Of a DNA stretch of 33,828 nucleotides, positions 15,306 through 23,825 are shown piece after piece. A program made the translations under genes and the position numbers. Positions within the stretch are counted from its first letter, which is position 1. Each line of letters begins with the position of its first letter. The notes under the pieces were generated by a model. That model had not been told where the DNA came from, made no database searches, and worked only from the letters and a program-made list of their open reading frames with translations. This stretch comes from Ferruginibacter sp. (GTDB taxonomy: Bacteria; Bacteroidota; Bacteroidia; Chitinophagales; Chitinophagaceae): NCBI GenBank assembly GCA_025351645.1, contig JANXVN010000309.1:1-33828 (forward strand), in the 5' to 3' direction.

Positions 15306-17023
15306 GCCTCCACATAAACAGAGTAAAATACGCCAACATGTACGGCCCTACAACGGGCGATAAAGTAAGGCTGGGCGATACAGAATTATTTATCCAGATA
15401 GAAAAAGACCATACAGTTTACGGCGATGAAGCAAAGTTCGGTGGCGGAAAAACTATCCGTGATGGTATGGCACAATCAGCCACCGCAACCCGTAACGAGG
15501 GCGTGCTCGATTTTGTACTTACCAGCGTAATGATTATTGACCATTGGGGAATTGTTAAAGCAGATATCGGCATAAAAGATGGAAAAATAGCAGCCATTGG
15601 CAAAGCCGGCAACCCGGATACCATGGATGGCATTACACAAAATATGGTAATAGGCGCCAGCACAGAAGTACATGGTGGCGCAGGTTTGATAGCAACAGCA
15701 GGCGGCATTGATACACATATACATTTTATATGCCCGCAACAAATTGACCATGCTTTGTTCAGCGGCATTACCACCATGATTGGCGGCGGCACCGGCCCTG
15801 CAGATGGCACCAATGCCACCACAGTAACGCCCGGCGCATGGAACATACAAAAAATGCTGGAAGCCGCAGAAGCTTTCCCAATGAACCTTGGCTTTTTTGG
15901 AAAAGGAAATTGTGCCTCTTTAGCACCCCTTGAAGAACAGATTGAAGCTGGTGCATTGGGCTTGAAAATACATGAAGACTGGGGCAGCACCACGGCGGTT
16001 ATACATGCCGCCTTGCAGATAGCAGACAAGCATGATGTACAGGTAGCCATCCACACAGATACACTAAACGAGGGCGGTTTTTTAGAAGATACAATTGCTG
16101 CTATCAACGGCAGGGTAATCCATACTTTTCATACAGAAGGCGCTGGTGGCGGGCATGCGCCGGATATCATCAAAGCGGCGATGTACCCCAATGTATTGCC
16201 ATCATCTACCAACCCAACCCGCCCGTACACGGTTAATACCATAGATGAACATTTAGACATGCTGATGGTCTGCCATCACCTGGATAAAAATGTGCCCGAA
16301 GATGTAGCTTTTGCCGATAGCCGCATACGCCCCGAAACTATTGCCGCCGAAGATATCCTGCACGACATGGGTGTTTTTAGCATGATGAGCAGCGATAGCC
16401 AGGCAATGGGCCGGGTGGCCGAAGTAATTACCCGTACCTGGCAAACGGCCCACAAAATGAAAGTACAGCGAGGCGCTTTATCAGAAGATGAAAATAACAG
16501 CAACGATAATTTCAGGGTAAAAAGATTTATTGCCAAATACACCATTAACCCTGCCATTACACATGGTATAGCAGACTATGTCGGTTCGATCGAGGCTGGC
16601 AAATTAGCCGATATTGTGCTGTGGAAACCAGCCCTGTTCGGCGCTAAGCCAGAAATGATCATCAAAGGCGGGATGATAATAGCCAGCCGCATGGGCGACC
16701 CGAATGCATCCATCCCAACACCACAGCCCGTAATTTACAGGCACATGTTTGGCGCTTACGGAAAGGCCTTGTATAATACCTGTGCCACCTTCGTATCCAA
16801 ACTTTCTTTAGAAAAAAATGTTGTCCAATCTTATGGCCTGCAAAAGATGGTGTTACCAGTAAAAAACTGCCGCAGCATCTCTAAAAAAGACTTGATACAT
16901 AACGATGCCACACCATTGATAGAAGTGAACCCGGAATATTACGAAGTAAAGGTAGATGGCGTGCCAATAACCTGCGAGCCTTTGGCTGTGCTGCCTTTAG
17001 CGCAACGTTATTTTTTATTTTAG
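15302..17023 (+). CDS. ureC: Urease subunit alpha UreC (catalytic)
   Basis: The catalytic subunit with two nickel ions, 573 residues. Against Klebsiella numbering every active-site residue is present with an offset of five: H139 and H141 (THIHF), the lysine to be carbamylated K222 (GLKIHEDWG), H251, H277, the flap C324-H325 (MVCHHLD) and D365 (SSDSQAMGR). It is therefore predicted active once UreE, UreF, UreG and UreD load nickel. It overlaps ureB by 4 nt. After it comes a 166-nt gap with a large nested hairpin, before the accessory genes begin. Confidence 0.98.
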   Translation: MSLHINRVKYANMYGPTTGDKVRLGDTELFIQIEKDHTVYGDEAKFGGGKTIRDGMAQSATATRNEGVLDFVLTSVMIIDHWGIVKADIGIKDGKIAAIGKAGNPDTMDGITQNMVIGASTEVHGGAGLIATAGGIDTHIHFICPQQIDHALFSGITTMIGGGTGPADGTNATTVTPGAWNIQKMLEAAEAFPMNLGFFGKGNCASLAPLEEQIEAGALGLKIHEDWGSTTAVIHAALQIADKHDVQVAIHTDTLNEGGFLEDTIAAINGRVIHTFHTEGAGGGHAPDIIKAAMYPNVLPSSTNPTRPYTVNTIDEHLDMLMVCHHLDKNVPEDVAFADSRIRPETIAAEDILHDMGVFSMMSSDSQAMGRVAEVITRTWQTAHKMKVQRGALSEDENNSNDNFRVKRFIAKYTINPAITHGIADYVGSIEAGKLADIVLWKPALFGAKPEMIIKGGMIIASRMGDPNASIPTPQPVIYRHMFGAYGKALYNTCATFVSKLSLEKNVVQSYGLQKMVLPVKNCRSISKKDLIHNDATPLIEVNPEYYEVKVDGVPITCEPLAVLPLAQRYFLF

Positions 17024-17030
17024 TATTTTT

Positions 17031-17094
17031 TTGCCTTAGCCAGCTGGGTTAGCAACCCCCAAAGGGTGGCTCACCCAGCTGCTGGCTAAGGCAA
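17031..17094. repeat. 64-nt nested hairpin between ureC and ureE
   Basis: Outer arms 17031-17044 and 17081-17094 pair perfectly over 14 bp. A 3-nt bulge (17078-17080) is followed by a 5-bp stem (17045-17049 with 17073-17077), then a 3-bp stem (17051-17053 with 17069-17071), and an inner ACCC/GGGT hairpin. The element begins 8 nt after the ureC stop. There is no T run on its 3' side, so it is not a typical terminator. It could protect the ureABC message end, lower expression of ureEFGD, or be a dispersed element. Confidence 0.7.
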
Positions 17095-17189
17095 ACGAAA
17101 TTTTAGTGTGCTATAGGCCAATTAATAAGGAAACAGATCCGAAAAAATTAACACAATATCAAATCAGCACATTAGCTAATTAATTATTT

Positions 17190-17687
17190 ATGCTGGTAAA
17201 AGAAAAAATAGGCAACCTGGAATTGTTTTCCATCAACAACCGCAATATAGATTATGTGCTGCTGGATTGGTATGAGACCAATAAACGGATCCTGCATAAA
17301 AAAACGGTATCCGGTAAAGAAATTACTTTTAAATTTTTAAACGAAAGCCCGCAGCTTACCGTTGGCGATATTGTTTATGAAGATGATTTTAGTTTGGTAG
17401 CAGTCGATATAAGAGAATGCGATGCCATTGTTATCCGCCCAAAATCAATGCATGAAATGGCGTCCGTTTGTTATGAAATTGGCAATAAGCATTTGCCTTT
17501 GTTTTTTCAGGAAGATGAAGTGCTGGTAGCCTACGAAGGGCCGTTGTTTAATTTATTAAAAGCAAGTGGTTATGTTGTAGAGCAGGCAAAAAAGAAGCTG
17601 ACAACACCGTTAAAAACTACCGTATCTCCACATGGCAGCAGCAGCTTATTCAACAGGATAATGAAATTAACAACTAATCCGGAATGA
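17190..17687 (+). CDS. ureE: Urease accessory protein UreE (nickel chaperone)
   Basis: UreE dimers bind nickel and hand it to the UreG complex. The 165-residue protein has the two-domain order of the family: a peptide-binding N-terminal part to about residue 75, and a metal-binding part from about 77 with CYEIGNKHLPLFF, where H101 corresponds to the essential interface histidine. EVLVAYEGPLFNLLKASGY is also typical. There is no His-rich tail as in Klebsiella, so it should carry one nickel per dimer rather than store several. The stop overlaps ureF by 4 nt. Confidence 0.92.
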   Translation: MLVKEKIGNLELFSINNRNIDYVLLDWYETNKRILHKKTVSGKEITFKFLNESPQLTVGDIVYEDDFSLVAVDIRECDAIVIRPKSMHEMASVCYEIGNKHLPLFFQEDEVLVAYEGPLFNLLKASGYVVEQAKKKLTTPLKTTVSPHGSSSLFNRIMKLTTNPE

Positions 17688-18370
17688 GTACTGCCTTGCT
17701 TAGCCTACTGCAACTGGCAGACCCAACGCTGCCTATTGGTGGCTACGCCCATTCTGCAGGGCTTGAAACCTATGTACAGCAAGGGATTGTGAACAATGCC
17801 ACCACCGCAAAAAGCTTTGTAACGGAAATGCTTACACGCAACCTTCAATATACCGATGCAGCTTTTGTATCCTTAGCTTTTGATGCGGCTATGGAAGAGG
17901 ATAGCCTAAAAATAATGGCACTGGACCATGAATGTTCGGCAGTAAAATTGCCCATGGAAATAAGACAAGCGAGCCAAAAATTAGGCATCAGGCTTAGTAA
18001 GATATTTCAACCTGTTTGTAAAAATACAATGGCAGACGAATACAGGGCAGCCATCCAAACGCAAACTGCGGCAGGGCATTACTGCATTATTTTTGGCTTA
18101 TATGCGGCTGCGTTAGGCATCAATAAAAAAGATGCCTTAAGTGGTTTTTACTACAATGCGGCCGTTGGGTTGGTAACCAATAGTGTAAAGCTTGTACCAC
18201 TAGGCCAGCAAGATGGCCAGGAAATTTTATTTTCGTTACAGCCATTAATAAACCAATTGGTAGAAAATACCTTTGTGCCGGATAAAGATTTAATAGGGTT
18301 GTGTTGCGCAGGTTTCGATATTAGCTGCATGCAGCATGAGCAATTGTATTCGAGGTTGTACATGTCTTAA
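17684..18370 (+). CDS. ureF: Urease accessory protein UreF
   Basis: UreF bridges UreD and UreG in the complex that loads nickel into apo-urease. The all-helical 228-residue protein has the usual length. LLQLADPTLPIGGYAHSAGLETYVQQGIV at the start is the family hallmark, followed by AGHYCIIFGLYAAALGI near 130 and VKLVPLGQQDGQ near 166. It overlaps ureE by 4 nt. The next gene, 78 nt on, is not a urease gene, so the accessory set is interrupted here. Confidence 0.93.
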   Translation: MSTALLSLLQLADPTLPIGGYAHSAGLETYVQQGIVNNATTAKSFVTEMLTRNLQYTDAAFVSLAFDAAMEEDSLKIMALDHECSAVKLPMEIRQASQKLGIRLSKIFQPVCKNTMADEYRAAIQTQTAAGHYCIIFGLYAAALGINKKDALSGFYYNAAVGLVTNSVKLVPLGQQDGQEILFSLQPLINQLVENTFVPDKDLIGLCCAGFDISCMQHEQLYSRLYMS

Positions 18371-18448
18371 AAAAATGATTATTTTTAAGTTTATCTAACA
18401 AACTTTTGGCTTCCTGTTATTACCCCATCATCCCTCAATAATTGTGCA

Positions 18449-19888
18449 ATGAGAAAGTTATTATTGTCATCTTCCCTGTTATTTATTGTTATTATTACTG
18501 CAGCTTATAGCCAGCAAAATCAAATAGTAAAACCTGATGGTAAAATAATCTCAATTGGTGAAGTAGATAAGGCGGTAAAAAAATTAATGGATACCGCAGA
18601 GGTAACCGGTTTATGTATTGGTATTATCGCTGATAACAAAGTGGCTTATATAAAAGGTTATGGCTACAAAAGCAAGCCCTCCAGGCAATTGAATGATACG
18701 GCAACTTGCTTTTATGCAGCTTCACTAGCAAAGGCACTGTTTGCGTATATTGTAATGCAGCTGGTTGATGAAGGCCGTATAGAGTTGGACAAGCCATTGT
18801 ACACCTATCTGCCAAAACCCTTGCCTGAGTATACACAATATATAGACCTTGCCAGTGATGAAAGATGGAAATTAATAACCGCAAGGCATTGCCTTAGCCA
18901 TACCACCGGATTTCCAAACTGGCGGGAGTATAACCCACGTGACAATAAAAAATTGGAAATCTTTTTTACGCCAGGCGAAAGGTATGCTTACTCCGGCGAA
19001 GGTATTTACCTGTTGCAATTTGTTGTTGAAACTATCACAGGCAAGCCGCTGGAAACTCTTGCGCAGGAAAAAGTATTTAAGCCATTCAACATGAGGAGGA
19101 CTAGCTTTTTATGGCAGCCATCTTTTGAAACCAACTACGCACTTGGGCATGACAAGAACGAGGATACGATAGCAAAAGACAGAAGGATAAAAGCTAATGC
19201 CGCTGGTTCTATGGAAACTACCATTGCAGACTATTCCCGTTTTATGGAAGCCGTAATGCAAGGCAAAGGCATTTCTCAAAAGTCAAAAGAGATGATGTTA
19301 TCGCCGCAGATAGCTATCAATTCGCAACGCCAGTTTCCTTCGCTTAATCCCGATACTACCAATGATAACAGAAAAATCGGTTTGGCTTACGGGCTTGGCT
19401 GGGGCTTGTTTACATCGCCGCAAGGCAAAGTATTTTTTAAAGAAGGGCATGGCGATGGCTGGGAGCATTATGCCCTTAGCTTTCCAGATAAAAAGTTTTC
19501 GCTCATTATTATTACAAATAGCGGCAATGGTGAAAGCGCATTTAAAGAATTGGTAGAACAATTAACTGGTGTTACTATCCCATGGTATTGGCAAGGCTAC
19601 ACACCTTACCGGCAAACTGTACATTTGCCCATTTCAACCTTACAACAATTTACTGGTGATTATGATGGAAAATTAAAAGCTACTATTACGCTTGTTGATG
19701 GGCAGTTAAAAGTGGAATCCTCAACCACTAATTTGCCCAAAACAAATTTGTACGCAACCAACGGGCATCACTTTTTCCTTAAAGTAATGGATACTGATTT
19801 GGAATTTGTGAAAGGCGCAGATGGAAAAATAGAGAAGGCCATCTTAAATGATGAAGGAGAAACGTTTGAGCTTAAAAAAGTTAAATAG
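18449..19888 (+). CDS. Secreted serine hydrolase, beta-lactamase/class C-like fold
   Basis: A 479-residue protein with a signal peptide (MRKLLLSSSLLFIVIITAAYSQ). The class C-like catalytic set is visible: S92-x-x-K95 in AASLAKALFAY, Y181-S-G in RYAYSGEGIYLLQ, and a third motif GHGDGW near 333. The catalytic domain ends near 385, and a small beta-rich C-terminal domain follows (LQQFTGDYDGKLKATITL...). Such proteins include esterases, D-amino-acid peptidases and beta-lactamase relatives; the sequence does not tell which. It lies between ureF and ureG on the same strand with gaps of 78 and 75 nt, an unusual place for it. Nothing links it to urea breakdown. Confidence 0.88.
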   Translation: MRKLLLSSSLLFIVIITAAYSQQNQIVKPDGKIISIGEVDKAVKKLMDTAEVTGLCIGIIADNKVAYIKGYGYKSKPSRQLNDTATCFYAASLAKALFAYIVMQLVDEGRIELDKPLYTYLPKPLPEYTQYIDLASDERWKLITARHCLSHTTGFPNWREYNPRDNKKLEIFFTPGERYAYSGEGIYLLQFVVETITGKPLETLAQEKVFKPFNMRRTSFLWQPSFETNYALGHDKNEDTIAKDRRIKANAAGSMETTIADYSRFMEAVMQGKGISQKSKEMMLSPQIAINSQRQFPSLNPDTTNDNRKIGLAYGLGWGLFTSPQGKVFFKEGHGDGWEHYALSFPDKKFSLIIITNSGNGESAFKELVEQLTGVTIPWYWQGYTPYRQTVHLPISTLQQFTGDYDGKLKATITLVDGQLKVESSTTNLPKTNLYATNGHHFFLKVMDTDLEFVKGADGKIEKAILNDEGETFELKKVK

Positions 19889-19963
19889 ATTACTTTTATT
19901 GGAATGGATGCCTACTCAGACATAGGTATCCCTGGTAAAATAAACAAACAATAAAGTTAAACA

Positions 19964-20602
19964 ATGATGGAAAGGAATTATATAAAAATAGGTGTTGCCG
20001 GGCCAGTCGGTTCTGGAAAAACAGCGCTTATAGAACGGCTATCAAGAGCCATGAGCAAAGAGTACAGCCTGGCAGTAATTACAAATGATATTTACACAAA
20101 AGAAGACGCAGCGTATTTAACACAGAATAGCTTGTTGCCTGCAGAACGTATTATTGGCGTAGAAACAGGAGGCTGCCCGCACACCGCCATACGTGAAGAT
20201 GCTAGCATGAACCTGGAGGCGGTGGAAGAAATGGCAACCCGTATTCCAGATGTACAAATAATTTTTATTGAAAGTGGGGGAGATAATTTGTCGGCTACTT
20301 TTAGCCCCGACCTTGCCGATGTTACCATTTTTGTAATTGATGTGGCAGAGGGCGACAAAATACCCCGCAAAGGTGGCCCCGGCATAACAAGGAGCGACTT
20401 GCTGATAATTAATAAAATAGATTTAGCGCCTTACGTACATGCAGACTTAACCATAATGGATCGCGATGCCCGAAAAATGCGCAATGGCAACCCGTTTATT
20501 TTTACCAACTTAATGACCCTGCAAGGCCTGGATAGCGTAATTGGCTGGATAAAAAAGTATGCATTATTAGAGGCAGTTGTTGAACCTGAATTATGCCGAT
20601 GA
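19964..20602 (+). CDS. ureG: Urease accessory GTPase UreG
   Basis: UreG is the GTPase that brings nickel to UreF-UreD and powers insertion into UreC. The 212-residue protein has the P-loop [10 protein letters not shown] at 13-22, the C71-P-H73 metal-binding motif in [31 protein letters not shown], and the base-recognition NKIDLAPYV. Two ATG codons open the frame (19964 and 19967); either gives an ordinary N-terminus. It is 75 nt after the serine hydrolase and overlaps ureD at its end. Confidence 0.97.
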   Translation: MMERNYIKIGVAGPVGSGKTALIERLSRAMSKEYSLAVITNDIYTKEDAAYLTQNSLLPAERIIGVETGGCPHTAIREDASMNLEAVEEMATRIPDVQIIFIESGGDNLSATFSPDLADVTIFVIDVAEGDKIPRKGGPGITRSDLLIINKIDLAPYVHADLTIMDRDARKMRNGNPFIFTNLMTLQGLDSVIGWIKKYALLEAVVEPELCR

Positions 20603-21405
20603 TAGCCCGGCTTACTATAGAAACTGCATCCACCAACGGCATAACTTTTTTAAAAAGATCTTATTGTAGCACGCCATTAAAAGTGGCCAACATCACTGAA
20701 AATAAAAAAGAGGCTACGCTTAGGCTGATGCTTACCAGTTCATCGCCAGGCATTTTAGATGGCGATGATTACCAGCTGAAAATTACTGTGGCTGAAAATT
20801 GTTCCTTGCAATTGCACACACAATCTTACCAACGTTTATTTACCATGAAAGGGCAGGCAGCGCAACAAATGGAAGTTACGCTGGAGAAAAATGCGGTGTT
20901 TTGTTTTATCCCACATCCGGTGGTACCACATGAGTCATCAACTTTTACAACCAGGAGCAAATTTTTTTTAGCAGATAATTGCAGCCTAATCATTGGTGAA
21001 ATATTGACTTGCGGCAGAAAATTGAATGGCGAGATTTTTATGTTTTCAAAATACCATTCTGTAACAGAAATTTTTATTTATGGCAAACTCGTTATCAAAG
21101 AAAATTTATTGATACAGCCTGCCGCCATCAACATTGATGCAATAGGGCAATTGCAAGGTTATACACACCAGGCAAGCTTAATTTATGTAGATGAAAATGC
21201 ACCCATTAAAAAAATAATACCGGTATTGATTGAACTTTTATCTACTCAAAAAGATATTAGTTTTGGCATTACAACTGCGCCTGTAAATGGATTGATAGTA
21301 AGGATGCTGGGGCAAAAAGCAGAACAACTATTTGATTGCCTGAAATTAATTGCCGGCCATCTACCACAAACAAATCAACTTAAACCAACCAAGTATGCAA
21401 TCTGA
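20599..21405 (+). CDS. ureD: Urease accessory protein UreD (UreH)
   Basis: UreD binds apo-urease and forms the nickel tunnel with UreF and UreG. The start at 20599 ([11 protein letters not shown]) overlaps the ureG stop as ATGA; an ATG two codons earlier (20593) is also possible. The product has about 268 residues. Recognisable segments include [31 protein letters not shown] and [16 protein letters not shown], all typical of UreD. This family is poorly conserved, and the middle of the protein could be recognised mainly because of the gene's place. It overlaps the next gene by 11 nt. Confidence 0.92.
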   Translation: MIARLTIETASTNGITFLKRSYCSTPLKVANITENKKEATLRLMLTSSSPGILDGDDYQLKITVAENCSLQLHTQSYQRLFTMKGQAAQQMEVTLEKNAVFCFIPHPVVPHESSTFTTRSKFFLADNCSLIIGEILTCGRKLNGEIFMFSKYHSVTEIFIYGKLVIKENLLIQPAAINIDAIGQLQGYTHQASLIYVDENAPIKKIIPVLIELLSTQKDISFGITTAPVNGLIVRMLGQKAEQLFDCLKLIAGHLPQTNQLKPTKYAI

Positions 21406-22096
21406 AATTGAAGTGCTTATTGTAGCCGCTGTTTCTATTGCGTGCCTGCATACGGTTACCGGACCAGACCATTATTTGCCTTTCATTGCTTTATCAAAAT
21501 CGAGGGGCTGGCCGTTTGCAAAAACTATTGGGTGGACGATTGTGTGCGGCTGTGGACATGTATGGAGTTCTGTACTGCTCGGCTTGGGTGGTGGTGCTAT
21601 TGGATGGTCACTATCTAAAGTAAGCTGGATGGAAAATATTCGTGGTGGCATAGCTGGTTGGGTAATGCTCTTTTTTGGATTAGTGTACGGCATTTGGGGT
21701 TTGTACCGGGCTTATAAAAACAACCCGCATAAACATTTTGATTTGCAGGATGATGGCTCAATATATGTTTACCAACACCAGCATGGCGAAGCTGTACCGC
21801 CGCTAGATAGGCATAAAGTTACGCCCTGGGTAATGTTCATTATTTTTATTTTAGGCCCGTGCGAACCGATGATACCGCTGCTTTATTTTCCGGCGGCAAA
21901 AAATAGCTGGAGCGGTATGCTGCTGCTAATTGCTATTTACACTTTTGTTACATTGTTAACAATGGTAACTATGGTGGTATTGGGTTATATGGGCATAGAA
22001 TTTGTAAAAACAGAAAAGATAGAACGGTATGTGCATGCCATTGGTGGGCTAACAATTTTTATATGTGGCATTGGAATGCTGGCGTTGGGCTGGTAA
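21395..22096 (+). CDS. UreH/NicO-like membrane protein, probable nickel permease
   Basis: From the ATG at 21395 it has 233 residues and about six helices. In the first helix H19 and D25-H26 (CLHTVTGPDHYLPF) form the H-x5-DH motif of the UreH_2/NicO-type metal permeases. A loop at about 110-140 is rich in histidines (HKHF, YQHQHGE, DRHK), and GPCEPMIPLLYFPA follows in the next helix. A longer frame from 21350 would overlap ureD by 56 nt, so the start that gives an 11-nt overlap is preferred. Its place at the end of the urease genes argues that it supplies nickel for UreC; cobalt cannot be ruled out. Confidence 0.82.
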   Translation: MQSEIEVLIVAAVSIACLHTVTGPDHYLPFIALSKSRGWPFAKTIGWTIVCGCGHVWSSVLLGLGGGAIGWSLSKVSWMENIRGGIAGWVMLFFGLVYGIWGLYRAYKNNPHKHFDLQDDGSIYVYQHQHGEAVPPLDRHKVTPWVMFIIFILGPCEPMIPLLYFPAAKNSWSGMLLLIAIYTFVTLLTMVTMVVLGYMGIEFVKTEKIERYVHAIGGLTIFICGIGMLALGW

Positions 22097-22113
22097 ATTT
22101 AAAATAACTTTTT

Positions 22114-23028
22114 ATGGATAATCAAATAGCACCCATGCCTTATCAGCAATTGGGCAATTCTAAATTAATAATCAGTAAAATTGGCTTTGGCTGCATGTCT
22201 TTAAAGCCCGCCCAAACAAACATACAAGCCATTATTGATGCAGCAATTGATAAAGGCATCACCTATTTTGATACCGCAGATATTTACGATAAAGGTATCA
22301 ACGAAACAAACCTGGGCAAGGCCATCAAACAAAAAAGAAAACAACTTATACTAGCAACCAAAGTAGGCAATGTTTGGAAACCCGACGGCAGCGGATTAGA
22401 TTGGGACCCAACAAAAGCACATATTATTAAAGCTGTTGAAGAAAGCCTGATAAGGCTGCAAACAGATTATATTGATTTGTACCAATTACACGGTGGCACA
22501 ATAGAAGATAATATTGATGACACTATTGAAGCTTTTGAAACCCTGCAGCAACAAGGTAAAATAAGGTATTATGGAATCTCCTCCATACGCCCAAATGTAA
22601 TTAGGGCGTATGTTGAACGCAGTAATATTGTTAGCGTAATGATGCAGTATAGTTTGCTGGACAGGAGGGCTGAAGAAACCTGCCTACCACTTTTGCAACA
22701 GCATAATATTGGTGTTTTGGCTAGAGGAAGCGTTGCGGGCGGATTGCTTGCTGGTAAAGCCGCAAAGCCTTATTTAAATTATACCGAAGCAGAAGTTTCT
22801 GTTGCAGCCAAAGCATTAAATGATACAGTAATTTGTTCAACCGATGCTTCGGCAATGGCAATAAAATTTGTGCTGGACAATACTGCTGTAACTTCTTCTA
22901 TTGTGGGTATACGAACATTGGATCAGCTGACGGGTGCGGCTAATGCAAACAATGCTTCATTTTCTAAAAGACAATGGGAACAATTGAAACATAGCATTGC
23001 CATAAATTATTATGAACAATACCGATAA
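22114..23028 (+). CDS. Aldo/keto reductase
   Basis: A cytosolic NAD(P)H-dependent oxidoreductase of 304 residues with the AKR barrel. The catalytic tetrad is visible: D53 and Y58 in YFDTADIYDKG, K83 in LATKVG, and H126 in LYQLHGG. GFGCMSL near the start and SSIVGIRTLDQL near the C-terminus (cofactor phosphate contact) are also typical. It starts 17 nt after the nickel permease gene and may be cotranscribed with the urease genes, but no metabolic link is known. The substrate cannot be deduced. Confidence 0.92.
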   Translation: MDNQIAPMPYQQLGNSKLIISKIGFGCMSLKPAQTNIQAIIDAAIDKGITYFDTADIYDKGINETNLGKAIKQKRKQLILATKVGNVWKPDGSGLDWDPTKAHIIKAVEESLIRLQTDYIDLYQLHGGTIEDNIDDTIEAFETLQQQGKIRYYGISSIRPNVIRAYVERSNIVSVMMQYSLLDRRAEETCLPLLQQHNIGVLARGSVAGGLLAGKAAKPYLNYTEAEVSVAAKALNDTVICSTDASAMAIKFVLDNTAVTSSIVGIRTLDQLTGAANANNASFSKRQWEQLKHSIAINYYEQYR

Positions 23029-23048
23029 TGAAATTAATGTATAAAAAA

Positions 23049-23075
23049 GCCCGGCTATTGCCAGGCGTATTATTT
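23049..23075. terminator. Hairpin between the reductase and YtxH genes
   Basis: GCCCGGC (23049-23055) pairs with GCCAGGC (23060-23066) with one mismatch around TATT. Six A residues lie before it and ATTATTTTT after it, so it may end transcription from both converging genes. Confidence 0.55.
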
Positions 23076-23087
23076 TTAATATTTGAA

Positions 23088-23372
23088 TTAAGGTTTCCAG
23101 TCGCCACTTATATCGCTCCCTCTCCATTCTTCTTGCATTGATGAACTTATATAGGCGGGCGTTTCACTATCATCTATATATTCGTTTGCTTCATCAGCAG
23201 CCTTAGAAAACCTATTATTTACAGACTCTTTCAAATTATTCCAGCCTTCTTTAAATTCGGCACCTCTTTGGGCAAGCCTCTTTCTAGTTTTGGATCCTTT
23301 GTGAGGAGCAAACAATATTCCTAATACTGCGCCAACACCTACACCAATCAGTAAATTTCTTTTTGCACTCAT
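23088..23372 (-). CDS. YtxH domain protein
   Basis: A 94-residue protein with one membrane helix right after the start (LLIGVGVGAVLGILFAP) followed by the basic segment HKGSKTRKRL, the signature of YtxH/gas-vesicle-P-like small proteins. The middle is a predicted amphipathic helix (FKEGWNNLKESVNNRFSKAADEANEYI) and the tail is polar. Such proteins are often induced by general stress; the molecular role is unknown. No good promoter could be fixed upstream. Confidence 0.8.
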   Translation of the reverse strand: MSAKRNLLIGVGVGAVLGILFAPHKGSKTRKRLAQRGAEFKEGWNNLKESVNNRFSKAADEANEYIDDSETPAYISSSMQEEWRGSDISGDWKP

Positions 23373-23773
23373 AAAAATAATTTTTAATTAGGTTTTTATA
23401 ATCTTATAATTAAAAAAGGAAGTTTAAAAGAGAAGCCAGGATAGAAATCCAGCCTCGTTTTTTTGTCCAATATCCTATGAAAAACCATGATTATAATATA
23501 CATAATTGTGCCAAAATTTTTTAAACCTTCATTTAAGTTTTAGTGGGAAGCATTTTCCTCGCATGTATCCCATTATCGCATTTGAGAAATATACCTGTAG
23601 AAATATCGCCTTATGCTAACCTTTTCTGTATTAACTTATTAAGATGTCTAGGTTTTAAAATTAATAAATTGACTGAAAAAAGTTTGAGAGAGCAGGTATG
23701 AGTTGTTTTGTAATTTGCAGGTTGCAATTATCATGGGTTAGTTTGTATCTTCTAAAAATACCATTAAAATAAA
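23373..23773. other. Intergenic stretch with no gene seen
   Basis: About 400 nt between two minus-strand genes. All frames are short and broken, and no RNA gene or clear repeat was found. The YtxH gene's promoter must lie at its left end. Confidence 0.5.
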
Positions 23774-23799
23774 AAGTGAGGTACAATTGCACCTCACTT
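23774..23799 (-). terminator. Intrinsic terminator of the nagB fusion gene
   Basis: AAGTGAGGT (23774-23782) and ACCTCACTT (23791-23799) form a perfect 9-bp stem. On the minus strand it is followed by TTT and more T-rich sequence, 26 nt after the stop codon of the fusion gene. Confidence 0.82.
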
Positions 23800-23825
23800 A
23801 CATTACCGTTTAATATAGTTAATGC

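Noticed and set aside
15418..16107. Minus-strand open frame of 229 codons inside ureC
   Set aside because: It lies fully within the coding frame of ureC, whose residues are all conserved; no sign of a second gene.
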